A DNA stretch of 64,000 bases from Cylicocyclus nassatus (Eukaryota; Nematoda; Chromadorea; Rhabditida; Strongylidae), in NCBI GenBank assembly GCA_958299035.1, contig CATQJL010000305.1, positions 60,218,486 through 60,282,485 on the forward strand, read 5' to 3'. The notes under the pieces are model-generated. The model had not been told where the DNA came from. It saw only the letters and a list, made by a program, of their open reading frames with translations, and did no database searches. Positions 10,780 through 23,500 of this stretch are shown piece by piece. Numbering within the stretch: position 1 is the stretch's first letter; each line of letters starts with the position of its first letter. The position numbers were made by a program, and so were the translations under genes.

Positions 10780-12600
10780 GCCTTGTAGATCCAGTAAAAC
10801 CCTATTAAATCACCTTAAAACTCACCACCGGCTATCGTGTCCGATCGCTTCCGCTAAAAAAAAGAACGTAGAGAGCAACAAAATCAAAAAAGGAAGGGGA
10901 AGGGAAGCAGATCGCCAACAAAAGCTACAGGAAGATGCACATCGAAGATGTGCGCTACGGATATGCGGCGAGGACGTACCTGTGGGAAACTGGTGAGACA
11001 CACACTATAACGGTCCATCTTGTTTGCTTGCTATGGCACCGTAATCAGGCGAACCAGAATGATTAATGAGGGGTATAATGGATAAAGCAAAACAAGCTTT
11101 ACTAGCTGGTTCGAGCGCACTATGTTTGATCCACCTGTTTTGCCAAAATTACAAAGTTGTAAATGAACAAAAAATAAAATTGGCTATTCGTTCAAAAACC
11201 TTCTACGAAACTTCTGCCGCACTTCCATGCTATCAGCCTCAGACAATCAAATTTAGCTTCCCTCTTTTGGGTTTGCTACAATCGATATTTTTCAAGAACT
11301 TGTTCTCAGAAAAGCTTAGTTGCAGTCACACTTAGGAACGTTTGAAGTCTAGAAGCTCGTGTAAGAACGGCCGAGCATTGCTAAAAAACACGATTTTCGT
11401 TTGCCCAATCCATAGTCGAAGAAAAAATAGAGCAACTGACTGTCTAGCTAATGTGTGATGTGATAGTATATATGTGTATAGATATGTGCCAAGTAAAAAA
11501 TTTGTAGGAAGTTTTTGGACGGAGATATAATCAATTCTTTTTCTGAGCATTTAGTCCTTTCTAGATTTTGGTTTCGAAATTCAATGGTTCAAACTTGGCA
11601 CAACTGATTTCTCTGATTTCAGAGAAATCAGCTGTGCTGTGCGAAAATCGTATCCAGCTGATTTGAGAAATCAGCTGGATTCGATTTTCGCACCTGGAAC
11701 TCGTGGACGCAGCCACCGACGAGGCCAAGAAGATCGTGGATGTCTGAAGCGAGGGACAGGGATCGATGGGAACTTTTGTGCCCGCACGCCACGACGGGCC
11801 ATCTAAGTATCTGAGTAAGTAAACTTGGCACAATAGCATGACGCCGGCTTGTAAACAGTATTTTCTTAAGAACGTAGTACTTATTGACGACTACTATCAA
11901 AGTAGACTAAAAACTTCTCCGTTGCAAATTTTTCTGCTATATTTTGCGAAATGTTTAAGTCCTCATTTCCGATAACTTTGATGAATGTTATGAATAATTT
12001 GTTAGACGGCAATGTTTCCTCGTATTGAACATATCACAGAAGTCAAAATACTTTTTGAATTTTTAAATTGTCAGCTTTTTCATCTCATTGTGCTGGAGTC
12101 AACTGAGAGTAGTTTGATAGGCTGGCGGAACATATATGAACGAGTAATCAATGCGTGAAATCTTCAACTATGTGAATAAATAAACTATCTAGCGCGAACC
12201 GCATTACTCAATAAATGATTATGCCCTGTGGGATATCTTTCTCGTTGCCGGGGACGACTTCTGCTAATGAAATCAGAATATACAGTACTCGATACTGCTG
12301 TGTTCGAAGATGAAGCAGCGAAAGACGATAAAGCAATATGTCCGAATCTCTATGTTTGGTATGCAAACTTGTATGAAAAGAAAAGTTGCCGCTCGGAGAT
12401 GTACAGTTTGATTAGAGTTTGTTTGCGGAACTTGCGCGAGAATTTAGCGGGCTGCAACATTATAAAAAGGCCTTCTTCCCTCAATCCAAGGTCAATCAAC
12501 TTTAAGCGCCAGTTCTTTCCACATTCATCTTCTTCTAAGCATAAACAACACTTATCAACCCTTGATTGCTAGTTTCAAGCACTGCAAATATAAGCCTCTC
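10780..12600. other. Upstream region of the collagen gene, no gene called
   Basis: Contains the double palindrome at 11604-11691. Around 11700-11810 lies a GC-richer stretch broken by stops that may be a fragment of a dispersed repeat. Open frames such as 12228-12572 (114 codons) have no family resemblance or splice support. Confidence 0.4.
11604..11691. repeat. Two adjacent perfect or near-perfect palindromes
   Basis: 11604-11631 pairs CTGATTTCTCTG with CAGAGAAATCAG. 11641-11691 pairs GCGAAAATCG + TCCAGCTGATTT with AAATCAGCTGGA + CGATTTTCGC. Both share the ATCAGCTG core, so they look like parts of one rearranged inverted repeat about 1 kb upstream of the collagen gene. Function unknown. Confidence 0.6.
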
Positions 12601-12612
12601 TGTCAAAGTTAT

Positions 12613-12620
12613 TATAAAAA
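12613..12620 (+). promoter_or_regulatory. Possible TATA box of the collagen gene
   Basis: TATAAAAA begins 32 bases before the collagen ATG. This leaves only a very short 5' UTR, which fits many cuticle collagen genes. A second TATAAAAA-like site is near 12462. Inferred from position only. Confidence 0.4.
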
Positions 12621-12644
12621 TCTGAGTAACAGTGGAGTTCAGAC

Positions 12645-14701
12645 ATGGAAGAAAAATGTCCTCCGATGTTGCATCGATCTATCAATCTGGCAGTATTCCT
12701 CTCAGGAAGTGCTTTTATCTTTATGGTGAGTGATTAAGGAATTTTTTCCCCGAAACAAGAGCGTAAAAGTTGTTCAGCATAGACTTTCCGCAAAAAGAAC
12801 GAGGCTTTTCTAGGTTGTTTCAATGCCTCTGTTGTTCAACCTCATGAACAATATTGAAGAAGAATTGATAGAAACTCGTCTGAACTACGAAGAAATGTCC
12901 AATCTGATGTGGAAAGACCTGCTCACCGAAGGACAGAGTGCTCGTAGAACTCCAAGACAAGCAACTTGTGAGAATCCTTTGAAAAAATTCAAGGTCTATT
13001 CATTATTGTTGTGATTATAGATAGCACTGGCGCTGGGCTAGGCGGTGGAGGCGGTGGTTCTGGTGGAGGCCACGGTGACGGAGCTGGAGCTGGTGGAGAT
13101 GGCGGCGGTTTTGGTGGAGGCCAACACAGTGGGGGAGCTGGTGACGGTGGAGGCAGCGGTGGAGCTGGTGGAGGCAGTGGTTCTGGTGTAGGCCATGGTG
13201 ACGGAACTGGATCCGGTGGAGACGGCGGTTTTGGTGGAGGCCAACATGGTGGCGGAGCTGGTGGCGGAGCTGGTGGTGGTGTCGGCGGTGATTCTGGACA
13301 ATCTAGCGGTAGCGGTGGAGCAGGTGGAGGCAGCGGCTCTGGTGGAACCGGAGGTGGTGGACGCCACTTCGCAGGCGCAGGCGCTCAAGATGGAGGCTCA
13401 TGCCCACCTGGACCAAAGGGTGCACCAGGAGAAAGGGGAGTACGAGGTAAAATCAAAAGTGCCTGTCTTACATTTTGAGAAGAAAAGCACTTATTCCAGG
13501 AATGGATGGTTTGGATGGCAAACCTGGAAAGCCCGGATTTCCCGGTGGTGTTGTTGATGGAATTGCAGCCGACGGCAGCTGCTTGCCTTGTCCAGCTGGA
13601 CCACCAGGGCTTCCAGGATACAAGGGAATGCGAGGCCCACGAGGGCCAAAAGTGAGCAAATGGGAAATCTGGCATACTAATAGCCTTCCAATATATCTTC
13701 TCTTAAGGGAGACAAGGGAGCTCCTGGCTCGGCTGGAAACGACGGATCACCTGGAGAAGCCGGTCCCGAAGGAGATCGTGGCCATCCTGGGGCTGCTGGA
13801 GCTCCAGGAGAAAGAGGTCAGTCAATGAACTCCGAAATTTTCGATTTAAAAAATCTCATGAATTCCAGGTCCACCTGGACAAGACGCATTGGCATCCTCC
13901 AAAGGAGCACCAGGACCACGTGGAGAGATGGGGCCACCTGGACCACGTGGAGACGAAGGACTTCCTGGAGAGAGAGGAGATGACGCAAGACCTGGTTCAC
14001 AAGGAGCGCCAGGACCTATGGTAATTTTATATATTCTAACTAGTGATAGAGCACTTTTAGCTCATTGAGTTCAGGGAGCTCCTGGAGAACACGGTCCAGA
14101 TGGCTTCCCTGGCCTCAGTGGAGGATTTGGTAAAGACGGTGCTGACGCTGAGTATTGTCCATGCCCTGAAAGGTCCAAGAAAGAAGAGGGAGCCGCCGCA
14201 CAATATGTCACCGGTGCTAATGCCGTCGGCGCCGGAGGAGGCAGCTCTTCATCGGGCTCTAGCCACACAGCTGCCTCAACTCATAGCCCGGCAGGTGGTG
14301 GAGCTGTTGGCGGTGGTGCACAGACATCCGGTAGCACCACTGATGGGCACGTAGATGGCAACGGACCTGCTGGAGGTGGTGCACAGACATCCGGTAGCAC
14401 CAGTGGTGGACACGCAGGTGGCAACGGACTTGTTGGAGGTGGTGCACCCGCTGGTGGAAGTGGAGTCTCTAGTGCAGGATCGCATAGTGCAGGTTCCGGA
14501 ACTACGGCTCATGTACCTCTCCATAAGATAACTCCCAGTCCCCTTGAAGAGCCTCAAGGAGGCGGAGGCAATGGAGGACAATACGTTGAAAAGGTAGGGG
14601 GTTTTATTTGAAGTAGGTCTCCTCTAACCTCCTTGCTTCAGCCTCGCGTCAACAAGGAAGCCCTAGCTCGTTCCCTTCGTAGGAAGCTCGTTCTTCTGTA
14701 G
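12645..14701 (+). CDS. Cuticle collagen with glycine-rich insert and long C-terminal tail
   Basis: Eight exons: 12645-12725, 12814-12967, 13021-13446, 13500-13651, 13708-13816, 13869-14020, 14075-14593 and 14642-14701. They join in frame to 550 aa. Residues 12-37 are a hydrophobic membrane anchor, followed by the nematode cuticle collagen N-terminal domain ([13 protein letters not shown], 51-63) and a furin-like RTPR (72-75) where the ectodomain would be cut. Residues 80-205 are almost pure Gly/Ser/His/Ala. Gly-X-Y triplets follow in blocks (209-221, 222-271, 272-380) with paired cysteines at SCPPG, CLPC and YCPCP (385-389). A Gly/Ser/Thr tail (390-531) ends in a basic 19-residue exon. The product should trimerise, be secreted by the hypodermis and be cross-linked into the cuticle. 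The glycine-rich insert and long tail are unusual for ordinary col genes; large BLI/ROL-type collagens are the nearest thought, but I cannot assign an orthologue. Confidence 0.92.
14312..14437 (+). repeat. 63-bp tandem coding repeat in the collagen tail
   Basis: Two in-frame copies (14312-14374, 14375-14437) differ at a few positions, and a third begins at 14438. Each encodes GGAQTSGST followed by a His/Gly-rich segment. This looks like a unit-length duplication in the C-terminal domain. Confidence 0.85.
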
Positions 14702-14753
14702 TGAAAGCATTGAATGCAGCTCAAACCTTACCAAAGTCGATTGCAATATGTAG

Positions 14754-14767
14754 AATAAATGAATAAA
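14754..14767 (+). terminator. Polyadenylation signals of the collagen gene
   Basis: AATAAA occurs at 14754-14759 and again at 14762-14767, 53 and 61 bases after the stop codon. This is the expected place for a short nematode 3' UTR. Confidence 0.7.
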
Positions 14768-14769
14768 TG

Positions 14770-17700
14770 ATTCTAATAATGGCTGAGGAATGGACATTCA
14801 TATGTATATCTAGAAGCATTTGTACTAGAGGTTTAAGATTATCCTAGAAAATCCATTTTTTCCAAGCTACACGATGAAAATCGCATAATTTGTAGAAACG
14901 TCGAGAACATGCCCCAATCTTTCTGTCCTGAAGGAAGATTTATAATTTTCTTCACAATGTGTCTGAAGGTGCTGTATTTCTTACTAATGGATAATCTCCT
15001 GCCTGTGAACCTACTGGGCTCAAAAATAGGAATTCGTTGCAGGATGTCGCCGCAGTGCTGCTTGTGCGCGAGAATCTTCTTCAGTGTTCAAAAAAATGTA
15101 ACTCGACTGTACCACAATCACGAGGAGTCATGGGATTCGCGCAATAAAACAAGAAAACACTTTTGTTTGCTGCGAACGCTCTTCACAATGTTTGCGGATA
15201 GGGCGGACTTGCCATGCGCTTCAGCTCACTGCTCAAACCTCAGCTATCCTCAATATCTCGCTCTCATCATTTTCTTTCTTCCTTCTTACTTGCCATTCTT
15301 CTTCATCTATGAAAATTTCCGCATTTGAAAATATTTTCTTCCAGTGACACTGTTAACTCCCGCACTGATCCTGCATAAATTTGAAATCCTTTCCGTGAAA
15401 TCTAAATCTATAATCGTCTATTACTCAATCCGCTTTCATACTTCTTTGTCCAGTTTAGACATCGAGAATCGACAAAAATCAAAACCAGTGCAGACTAAAA
15501 TGTGACCAGGTATTTCAAAAAAATTGAATGACCGAATGTCCTTGATATTGGCTTGGTGCTCTTGCTCGTCGGATCAAGCATGCCGATCTTATTTACCTTG
15601 TTCTGATGCGACGAGCATCGATTTGCTGAAAGTTATACTTTAGCACAAATCATGTCAAGTAGTGAGATCTCTAAAAAATCTGTGCAGTACTCAAAACTTG
15701 TAGGGACTCAGTTTTGAAGGTGCGAGACAGCGAAAGTGATTGTAAGTCCGCAGTCAAAGATTTGTTTACTTTTGAAAAAATTTCTGTTGAGAAACGTCTC
15801 CCACTTTTTCAGGAGTTGAATCCGGTCTTTATTCATAAAAACACCTTTGCGCCATATTGGGTTCTGCTCTAATTCAGTGATTCAGAGCTCAAATCAGTTT
15901 ATAAATATAAATGATGGCTTACGAGGGAAGACTATTTGGTCGAAGCGGAATTTTCATATGAAATGTATACTGTCTTATAGAGCATGGAGCGCTGCTTTCA
16001 GATCCGTCTTCGATATCTGCAAAACTCTATTTGGGGGGGGGGGAGTTACGAGAATATTTTGAGGAAAAAATTCAAGGTTTTATTTCACTACGGTAGAGAC
16101 AGGGTCTTTCAGATGCTCAAAGGGAGTAATAAAGTGAGTTTATTAGGCTGAAGGATTAACTGCACAAAGAAAGTAATCATACCCCCATCTGAGCCTTCAC
16201 ACTGCATTTCTAAACAATTTTATTGCAGCCGCACGTTTCAATTTCTGCTTCACATAATTCCCATAACTCCCCTCCTGAAGGCGCTTTGCAGATTGGAAGC
16301 AGATTTGGAATCAGTGTTCCATGCTCTACAAGACATATATGCTTCATATGAAAGTGTCACTTCGATCAAGTATCTTTCCATTGCTAGTCGTTATTCGCCA
16401 TCAGCTCCCCATTTTAAACAAATCCAATTTCATACTATTATCACATTTGACTATCACATCGGAATAGATAATGGTCAATCGAAGCATGTAATTTTTGCAT
16501 CCTATATGTTAAAATATTAGTTAGTGCAGAAGGACCACAAAAGCCGATTACACATACTGAGAAGGATTACAACCTTGCATATAGGTATGGATATGAAAAC
16601 ACAGGCTTCAAGACTCGATAGAACGTATTCTTTTTTGTCTCAATTTAGCATTAAGGAATTTCGCTTTTGCATGCGAATGCACAACGAGTTTTTCCTAGCC
16701 TTCGTATGGGTATATGAAATATCTGCTTGAAATTCTTCCCTGTACCATATTCTGGTGGGTATGATAGATAGATGTGCACCTACTTATCAAAGTTTGACTG
16801 CTGACCTCTTTTTCACAATCTGCGAAGACATTTTTACATCCAACGTGCACTTGCTGAGCCATTTTTTCTTCTCTATTGCATTTTCCAGAAGAATTTGTTA
16901 AAATTACGACATCTTTGACGCTTTTATTTGCTAGATCCATCTTGAAAATATAAAGTATACTCGGGTATCTACTCTGCTAAGATTACTGCGATAAAATTTT
17001 GAACCGCTAGTTGAAACTATTCATGCACCCTAATCATTTGTGTAAGCTGCCCTACATCTTTCAGTTGAGTCAGCTTTAGCTTATCCTGCGAAAGCTTGAA
17101 TTTCGATTTTCAGTAATTTGGTCTCCGCAAAACTATACGAACAAATTTAGCGATACTGCATGGAAAAGGCTAAAGAGAGAAGGGTTACGTCAGCAGTGTT
17201 CTGAAGTATAGCTGAAAGTAAAAAAATCGGAAGAAATGGGGTGTGGTCGAAAACTGTATCTCAGTGGGAAGTGATCTTAAATAGCTTTCGAATGATCCAA
17301 CAATCCCTATCATCTTGCAGTTTTGTGATATATATCTGAAACTAAAAATCCAAGCCTTCCGAAAAGCGATCTTAACTTCATGATTTTAGGATAATTCGCA
17401 TTTTAAGTCTTTTCATCATGAAAGAAAAATGCTGTCTTGGGGTCATAATGCTCAAAATCAAATCAAAATTCAGTAATAGACATTAGTACTATTTCAGTTT
17501 TATCTTACAATCTCTTACAGTGATAAAAGCTTCATTTATGCCCTTCAATGCTCGAAAAATTTTTCTTTCTTAATATGTCTGTTTTAACCAAATATTCATC
17601 GCAATTCAGTTCTATCTGGCATATTTACTCACATGAATCAGTGAGAAAGTACACCTTCGAACAAGTCTGACATAATCTCATTTTTGTTGACGAATGGCAG

Positions 17701-18610
17701 AATAATTGATGGCCCTTTTCTCCTCAGCTCTCTAAATCATCTACTTTGAATCATTCAAAGTCTCTTGAATGGCTTACTTTGAAAATTTTCTGAACAAGAT
17801 ACCTCAGTTTCTATAGAACAAGCCTGCCTTTCCGGAACTGCGGAACTGCAAAATCAGGTAACTCCCAGGAATGACAGAGCTAATCCAGAAATCCAAAGAC
17901 TTTTGGTAAAACCATGATGCAGTACAAAGCGGGCATACTCGAAATCAGCTAATGGACACTTGATTTTTATGATGGTTGCCAATTCAGCGCTAGCGCTAGG
18001 ACAAGATTAGGGTATCTCGAAGCTGAGCAGTTGATCAGCGTTTTCGGCTTTTCAAAGCAAGAAAATTTATTGCTGACCAAAGCCTACATGAGTTTTGGCA
18101 AGACAAATTATCATGATAAAACACGCAAGAGAATTATAGAATGATTAGAATGGGTTATAATATTAGCGTCAGCATCGAACTTGGATTAGTGTAAGATAGA
18201 GCACACACATATTGGAATTTTTCACCGTTGTTCTATTTAACTGGAATCACATTATTTCTCTTTTCGAACACTATCGATCCACTGTTTCTAGTTAGATGAG
18301 AGGCAACACTGAAACTTCCTAGCACCCTTTACGGGAACGTGTAAAATGTGCCGTTCACTCAAAATCTCTACTTATGTGACTCACCAACTTGAACGATGAA
18401 TAATTGAGCCGACAATGACAGCAATGATCGGAATAACATGAAGGGGGGGGGCAATAGTCATTGCTACGTTATGGCACTTTCTGAAATAGCACTTATTTAC
18501 GATTAACAACTTTAAAGTTAACTTTTGCTGAGATCGAAGCTCTCTATTCTGAAACTCTCCCAGTCGCCATTCCATCTTGAGTTGCTGTTTATAGTTATTA
18601 TCTCAAGACT
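14770..18610. other. Intergenic, AT-rich, no recognised gene
   Basis: Apart from the fold-back at 15936-16369 and a 10-base G run near 16033, I see no coding, RNA or repeat signal. The longest open frame (14909-15328, 139 codons) has no recognisable domain and no splice context, and I treat it as chance. Confidence 0.5.
15936..16369. repeat. Fold-back repeat, family A copy 2
   Basis: The left arm TTGGTCGAAGCGGAATTTTC and the right arm ending in GTGTCACTTCGATCAA are inverted. Inner arms pair CATATGAA and AGAGCATGGA blocks. The right arm (AGATTTGGAATCAG, ATGCTCTACAAGA) matches the right arm of 8344-8740, so they belong to one family. Confidence 0.6.
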
Positions 18611-18615
18611 TAATC

Positions 18616-19080
18616 ACCCTAAATCTCACAGATATGGCCGCCCTACGGATAGGCCCGCCAAAAGCTTGGATTTCCAATTTCAGATTATTTGGTTTTTCAT
18701 AAAGCGGCAGACCATAGAGCTTACTGTATATAGTACGAAAAAGCTAAAATTCTTAAAGAGCTCTCTCCAAAAATTTTTTGAAAAATTGACTGCTCTTGAG
18801 AGTTCACCTATGAGAAGGGGAAGAGCTGAAAGAAAAGAGCCGTTTCGGCAGTGAAGTGAAGTGAAGTGAAGTGAAGGTGTGGATCGAGACCATGGAAATT
18901 CATGAAAAAACAAGGCCTGGCCGGCGAGCCCTATAACATCTGAAAGAGCTTTTCGGGTACTTTCGGATGATCTAAAGAAAGCTTGTCTTCTTGCGGTCGC
19001 GCACAAACAAAATGTCGATTAAGCAAAAACCAAATATCCGAACTTTCAGTAAAGCGGCCTTATTTGTGAGATTTTAGGGT
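18616..19080. repeat. Fold-back repeat with ACCCTAAATCTCAC ends
   Basis: ACCCTAAATCTCACAGATAT at the left is answered by TTTGTGAGATTTTAGGGT at the right, and the next block, GGCCGCC/GCGGCC, also pairs. The interior carries a (GTGAA) microsatellite at 18849-18876. Non-coding. Confidence 0.6.
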
Positions 19081-20440
19081 AACTTCATCTTCTCATGCTT
19101 CTTTCCAATAAGGGCCTGTATCAGCCATGCTGAAATTATTTGACCGAAGGCAATTTCTTTGAAAAAAATGTATCGGGTTCTTTGAGAAAGCGAAACAGAC
19201 AACGGCGTTTATAGGTAGGTAAAGCTACTGACTTATATCTACATTTATGGCCAACAAGCTGGATGATAGCATGATTTTCATTTCCTTCAGCCTATGCCTT
19301 GAAGCTTTTGAAAATGATCTAATCCGTACGTTAACCTATTTGCTCTATTGAAGTCGATTACTGCGAGAAAGATTTGAGGATCTCGTAAGTAAAGCGTTAT
19401 GTTCTTCTCGCTCGAGGCACTTACTTCTAAAAGTTACAATATACTGATGTTACCTGCATTAATTTACCTTATTCAAATCGTATAATTAGTCTACGTGTGC
19501 TGCCGTGAATGGGCATGGTCATGATCATTCATGCATGGTAATAACATTCCATTTCATCAATTTGTCAAATTATATCCAGTGTAAATTTGCGTTCAACTTT
19601 TATTTTAGGCGCATCAGACTTTTTTATGCGAAAAAATTGCTGCCACTTTCTTTGAATTCTGAAGTCTTGTTCTAATTGGATGGGATTTGACGAACCATAA
19701 ATGTGTCATTGCGCTGTTTACATTATCATGACTCCTAATGTTTATCTTTGTTGGCATCTGGCCAATTCCTTCAATGCAAGCGCCAGCTCAATAATCCCGC
19801 ATCAAGAATCAACGGCAGACAAAGTGAAAAGTGTTGAAACGCAATCCTGACTAGTGCGGCGTCGAGAGTCTCGCCGCGTATGTCTGTCGGGAGGGTGTAA
19901 AAATAAAAATCACTATGAGAGTTTCGGAGTTGTAACACGGGCGTTTGAAATGTCGCAGTCAGGGGATTATGCGAGCTCTGCGGTCGTAACCGAGTTGACG
20001 CCAGCCAGAACGCTAGCGCCAGCCAGCCATTATCCGGCCGTTCGAACATCGTGGCAACACGACGTCACCGCTGAAAATTGCACACATGGATTGATCGGGC
20101 GAAAGTGTATCGACGGGGGATCGATGCTGATCCGCTCTCGGTTCGGGGGATATGACGGGGGATTTGTGTGTTCCCCCCCCCCCCCCCCGCCACAGCGAGA
20201 CTGGCTGGTTGGCGCTGCTACTGCTGCTGGCTGTTGCTGTTGGCGGTGTGGGAGGCGGTGAGAGGAGGGCAACGGACGCGGACGAGGCATGATGGGCCGG
20301 GCATCACAGGCGGCGATTCTCATTCTCGACGCCCCCTTAACGGAACACACGGGCTTCACCAGTGTCCACACTAGTTCACACACGGGTTTTGCCATTTCTT
20401 GTCGTCGACATCGTCATTGAAGAGAGAATAGCACGTCAGC
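19081..20440 (+). promoter_or_regulatory. Upstream region and probable promoter of the alp-1-like gene
   Basis: AT-rich to about 19800, then clearly GC-rich to the start codon at 20441. It includes a 17-18 base C run near 20171 and GC-rich text to about 20420. The base change is what would be expected at a promoter or 5' UTR. No TATA box or trans-splice acceptor could be fixed. The short open frames here overlap on both strands and are low-complexity. Confidence 0.4.
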
Positions 20441-20539
20441 ATGGAGACGGTTACCGTACGTATGGCCAGAAGTGATCGCGGCACTTCTTGGGGTTTTGGT
20501 GTCACCGAAGCACCAAATCGCGACGTCATCATCGTCAAC
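20441..20539 (+). CDS. alp-1: alp-1-like exon 1 (PDZ, first half)
   Basis: Thirty-three codons beginning METVTVRM and including SWGFGV, the carboxylate-binding loop of ALP/Enigma PDZ domains. It ends in phase 0 at a GTGAGT donor. Confidence 0.93.
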
Positions 20540-23500
20540 GTGAGTTGCGGCCTTTAACACCATTTCGGATATTTTCCCATTTTTTTCGTTTTTTTCTCTA
20601 AATAAGGTATTCCATTCATCTGTCCTCTATATTCTTCTGTAGCATCGCCGTTGCTATCTCCTGCCTTACTATCATCTTGCTCCTTATCCAGCTAATCATG
20701 ATCTTCACTATCCTCATCTAGCTCAATATGTGTGTATCAGCTGTTTTGCCCTTCAACTTGCCTCTGGCTTCCTTTCCTCTTCTAAGGACCAACTTTGAGC
20801 ATCCTAAATAGAGATTCTCACGTAACCTACAAAGAACATCCTACATTTAGATTTTTTTCTCCGTTGTCTTAGTGTAAGCGGAAATCTTGTCAGCCCACTA
20901 AGATAGAAAGGAAGGGTATTTAGTGGAGGGTACTTTTAGCACTTTTCTGCAAATGCTGGACCCAAATCCTATCAGCTAGGTCCTGATATTTGACTTTTCA
21001 TCTCCTTAGACCCTTTTTCTTAGAAAAAAAACGACCCCCTACTTATTGTAAGCCTAGAAAACTGTTTTCTGGAACTTTCATTTAATTGAGTTCAGAAATT
21101 ATGATTTTCTTCTTTTACATCGGGTACCGCGTGTACATGTAGTCAATCGAAAATCGATTGATGGGCACTTCGTGCATGACGTTTTGTGTAAGTGCTAAGT
21201 GTAAGAAGCGAGCATAGAACTTTGCCGGAGGGCGATATCGATTGCATGCTCAAAAATTACCAAAAAAAGTTCCTCTATTGATTGTGTAATAATGTGAAAG
21301 CATTCATGAGCTGCCCCTAGGATGGAAAGAGTCATGTGAGCGATTCTGTACAAGTTGGAACAGCAAGATTGCATTCACCGCTGCTACGTGATTGCTTCAA
21401 AATAACATTTCTATCAGAAACTTGAAATAGACGGCTTCATTCTTCCATGCAGTGCAAAACTTAACAACAGGAACGTGTGCATAAGTAGTCTGTCAGGTTA
21501 CTTTCTTTGTATGAGTACTTTTGAAAATTTTCTAAGCAATATGCGTATGCAACTTGCTAGCGCCTTCTATAGAAAGTAAATATATGTTTTTTGAGTAAAG
21601 AATGTAATGACAGAAGCTATACAAAAACGATGTAAGTCCATCATTCCCTTTGCACGCACTTAATTTATCAGCTCTCAACAAGTCACTTATAATATTCAAG
21701 ACATAATTTTTCTCCTTTTTTTGAACTCTTACCATCTCTAGTATAGGACACGCTTTCAAGAAAAGGGAACCAAGTTTTGTAAACTCAGCTGCTCAAGTCG
21801 TATTAGCAGCCATCTTCTGTACCCAATCAGACAACTAACGAACTTCCGCAGAAGGTTTGGGAAAGTTTGCGGAAGTTCCGCTGGGTTATTTGCGGAAGCT
21901 CCGTAACGTGCTGTGGAAGTTCCCAGTGAGATGCCGTACTTCCAAAGAATCTAACTGTTGGTGAAACAACATAGTAAGAGACAAGTCCTTAAAAACTGCG
22001 GAAGTAGTGGCAGGTCAAAGTGCTGCGAAACTTCTTCGGAATTTTCGCAACGTTTTCTAAAAAGTTCTGCGGAAGTTTCCGCTTTCAACCAGTCTAACGT
22101 GAAGATCCTACAAATGTTCTCTTTTTCAGCGTTTCTGGATTTATAACAGTAAATGAAATCCTGCGGAACCCCTGCAAAGTCTTGCAGAAGTTCCGCCGAT
22201 TTGTCTGAGTGAGAAACTGTGGTTGCTGTTTATGTGAGTAGAAAATTGGAGATTTACAGTCTCTTGTTCATCATAAAACCATAACCAACTTCTTTGTTCC
22301 TTTCCTCCCTCTTCTTTTCAAACGTCTTATGTCACCAAGTCAAACGTTTGGAACTTGCCGCATTTCTCTGAAGCTTTCCGGATAATCTTTCAGTAAATCA
22401 ATACGATTATTGTTGGTACAGCTGTCAAAAGCATAACACCAGCCCTTTTGGAACTTACCATACCTTCATGTAAATTTTTCCTAATCAGAAAGGGGTCAGC
22501 AAGGCCCATAAACTATTGTTTCAAAGCTTCAAACCAGTGCAGTTAATTTTTCAATTTTTGTTAAAAATAAGACTGCCGTCTGACCAATGTCGGAACCTAT
22601 AGTGCAGAGCCCAGCAAGCAAAGAAATAGCAGGAGAAGCTAACAGGCGCTTCCACAAATTGCGGAGGCTACTCGCTTGTCATGTCGGCCACATCTCGCCG
22701 GTGTTGAGCAAAGTTCAACATCTTCCAGGATTGAGCGGGTCATCGGGGAGATTAAAGATTGAACCAACAGGTCGCTTAGCAAAAGTGCATGCCAAAGGCA
22801 CTGCGTGTTGAATCATCTACTGTGAAAGCTGGTCAAAGAGTCCTTGGACTTACCACTTGCAGATCAAAGAGTTGCAAGTTATCTGCTTATATCTTGTTAG
22901 CAAAAAACAAGTTTAAGGAAAACTGAACTTTTTGATATTAGGTTGCTCAAAAAGTAAGATCCTTTAATCAATCAAGCTTTTTTGTTTTCCTAGCAGACTT
23001 AGGTTTAAAAGAGCGAAGCAAGCTTTACAAACCAAAATCGGAAAAAATTATTACAAAAAACTGCAAACTGCAAGTTTTACATGAAAAACCCGAAAAAAGT
23101 GACATTTTTGCATTTTCGGGCCATCTTGATTTTATAACTTTGAGACTCGGGAAAAATTCACCAAATATATTTGCAGTACTATTATGTGTCTATTGTACAA
23201 TTACCAAGTTGGAAATCCGTAGGAATTTTCTGGAAGGAGATCCTATATTTGGGTACCTGAAAAAATTTTGATTTTTGGCAACAAATTTTACCTGGACTGT
23301 GAATCAAGCGGATATTTGATGGTCATTCTGTAGAGCTTGCTTTCCTCTATCAATTACCCTAAGTCTGTTGGGAAGACAAAAGCAGCTTGATTTATTTCAG
23401 AAAGAATTTACTTTTGGGACAACCTAGTAGCTCATGTTCGTAATCACTGCTATCGGATGACGTAAGAGCCGCAGTAAGGTGAGAATCGAGATTTAATCTT

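Noticed and set aside
12228..12572. 114-codon plus-strand frame before the collagen
   Set aside because: Nothing recognisable in the peptide and it ends just before the collagen promoter; more likely chance.
13038..13388. 116-codon minus-strand frame in the collagen
   Set aside because: It is the shadow of the glycine-rich coding repeat (GGN codons read backwards give Ala/Ser/Thr).
14909..15328. 139-codon plus-strand frame after the collagen
   Set aside because: No domain, no splice context, AT-rich composition like its surroundings; length is possible by chance in 64 kb.
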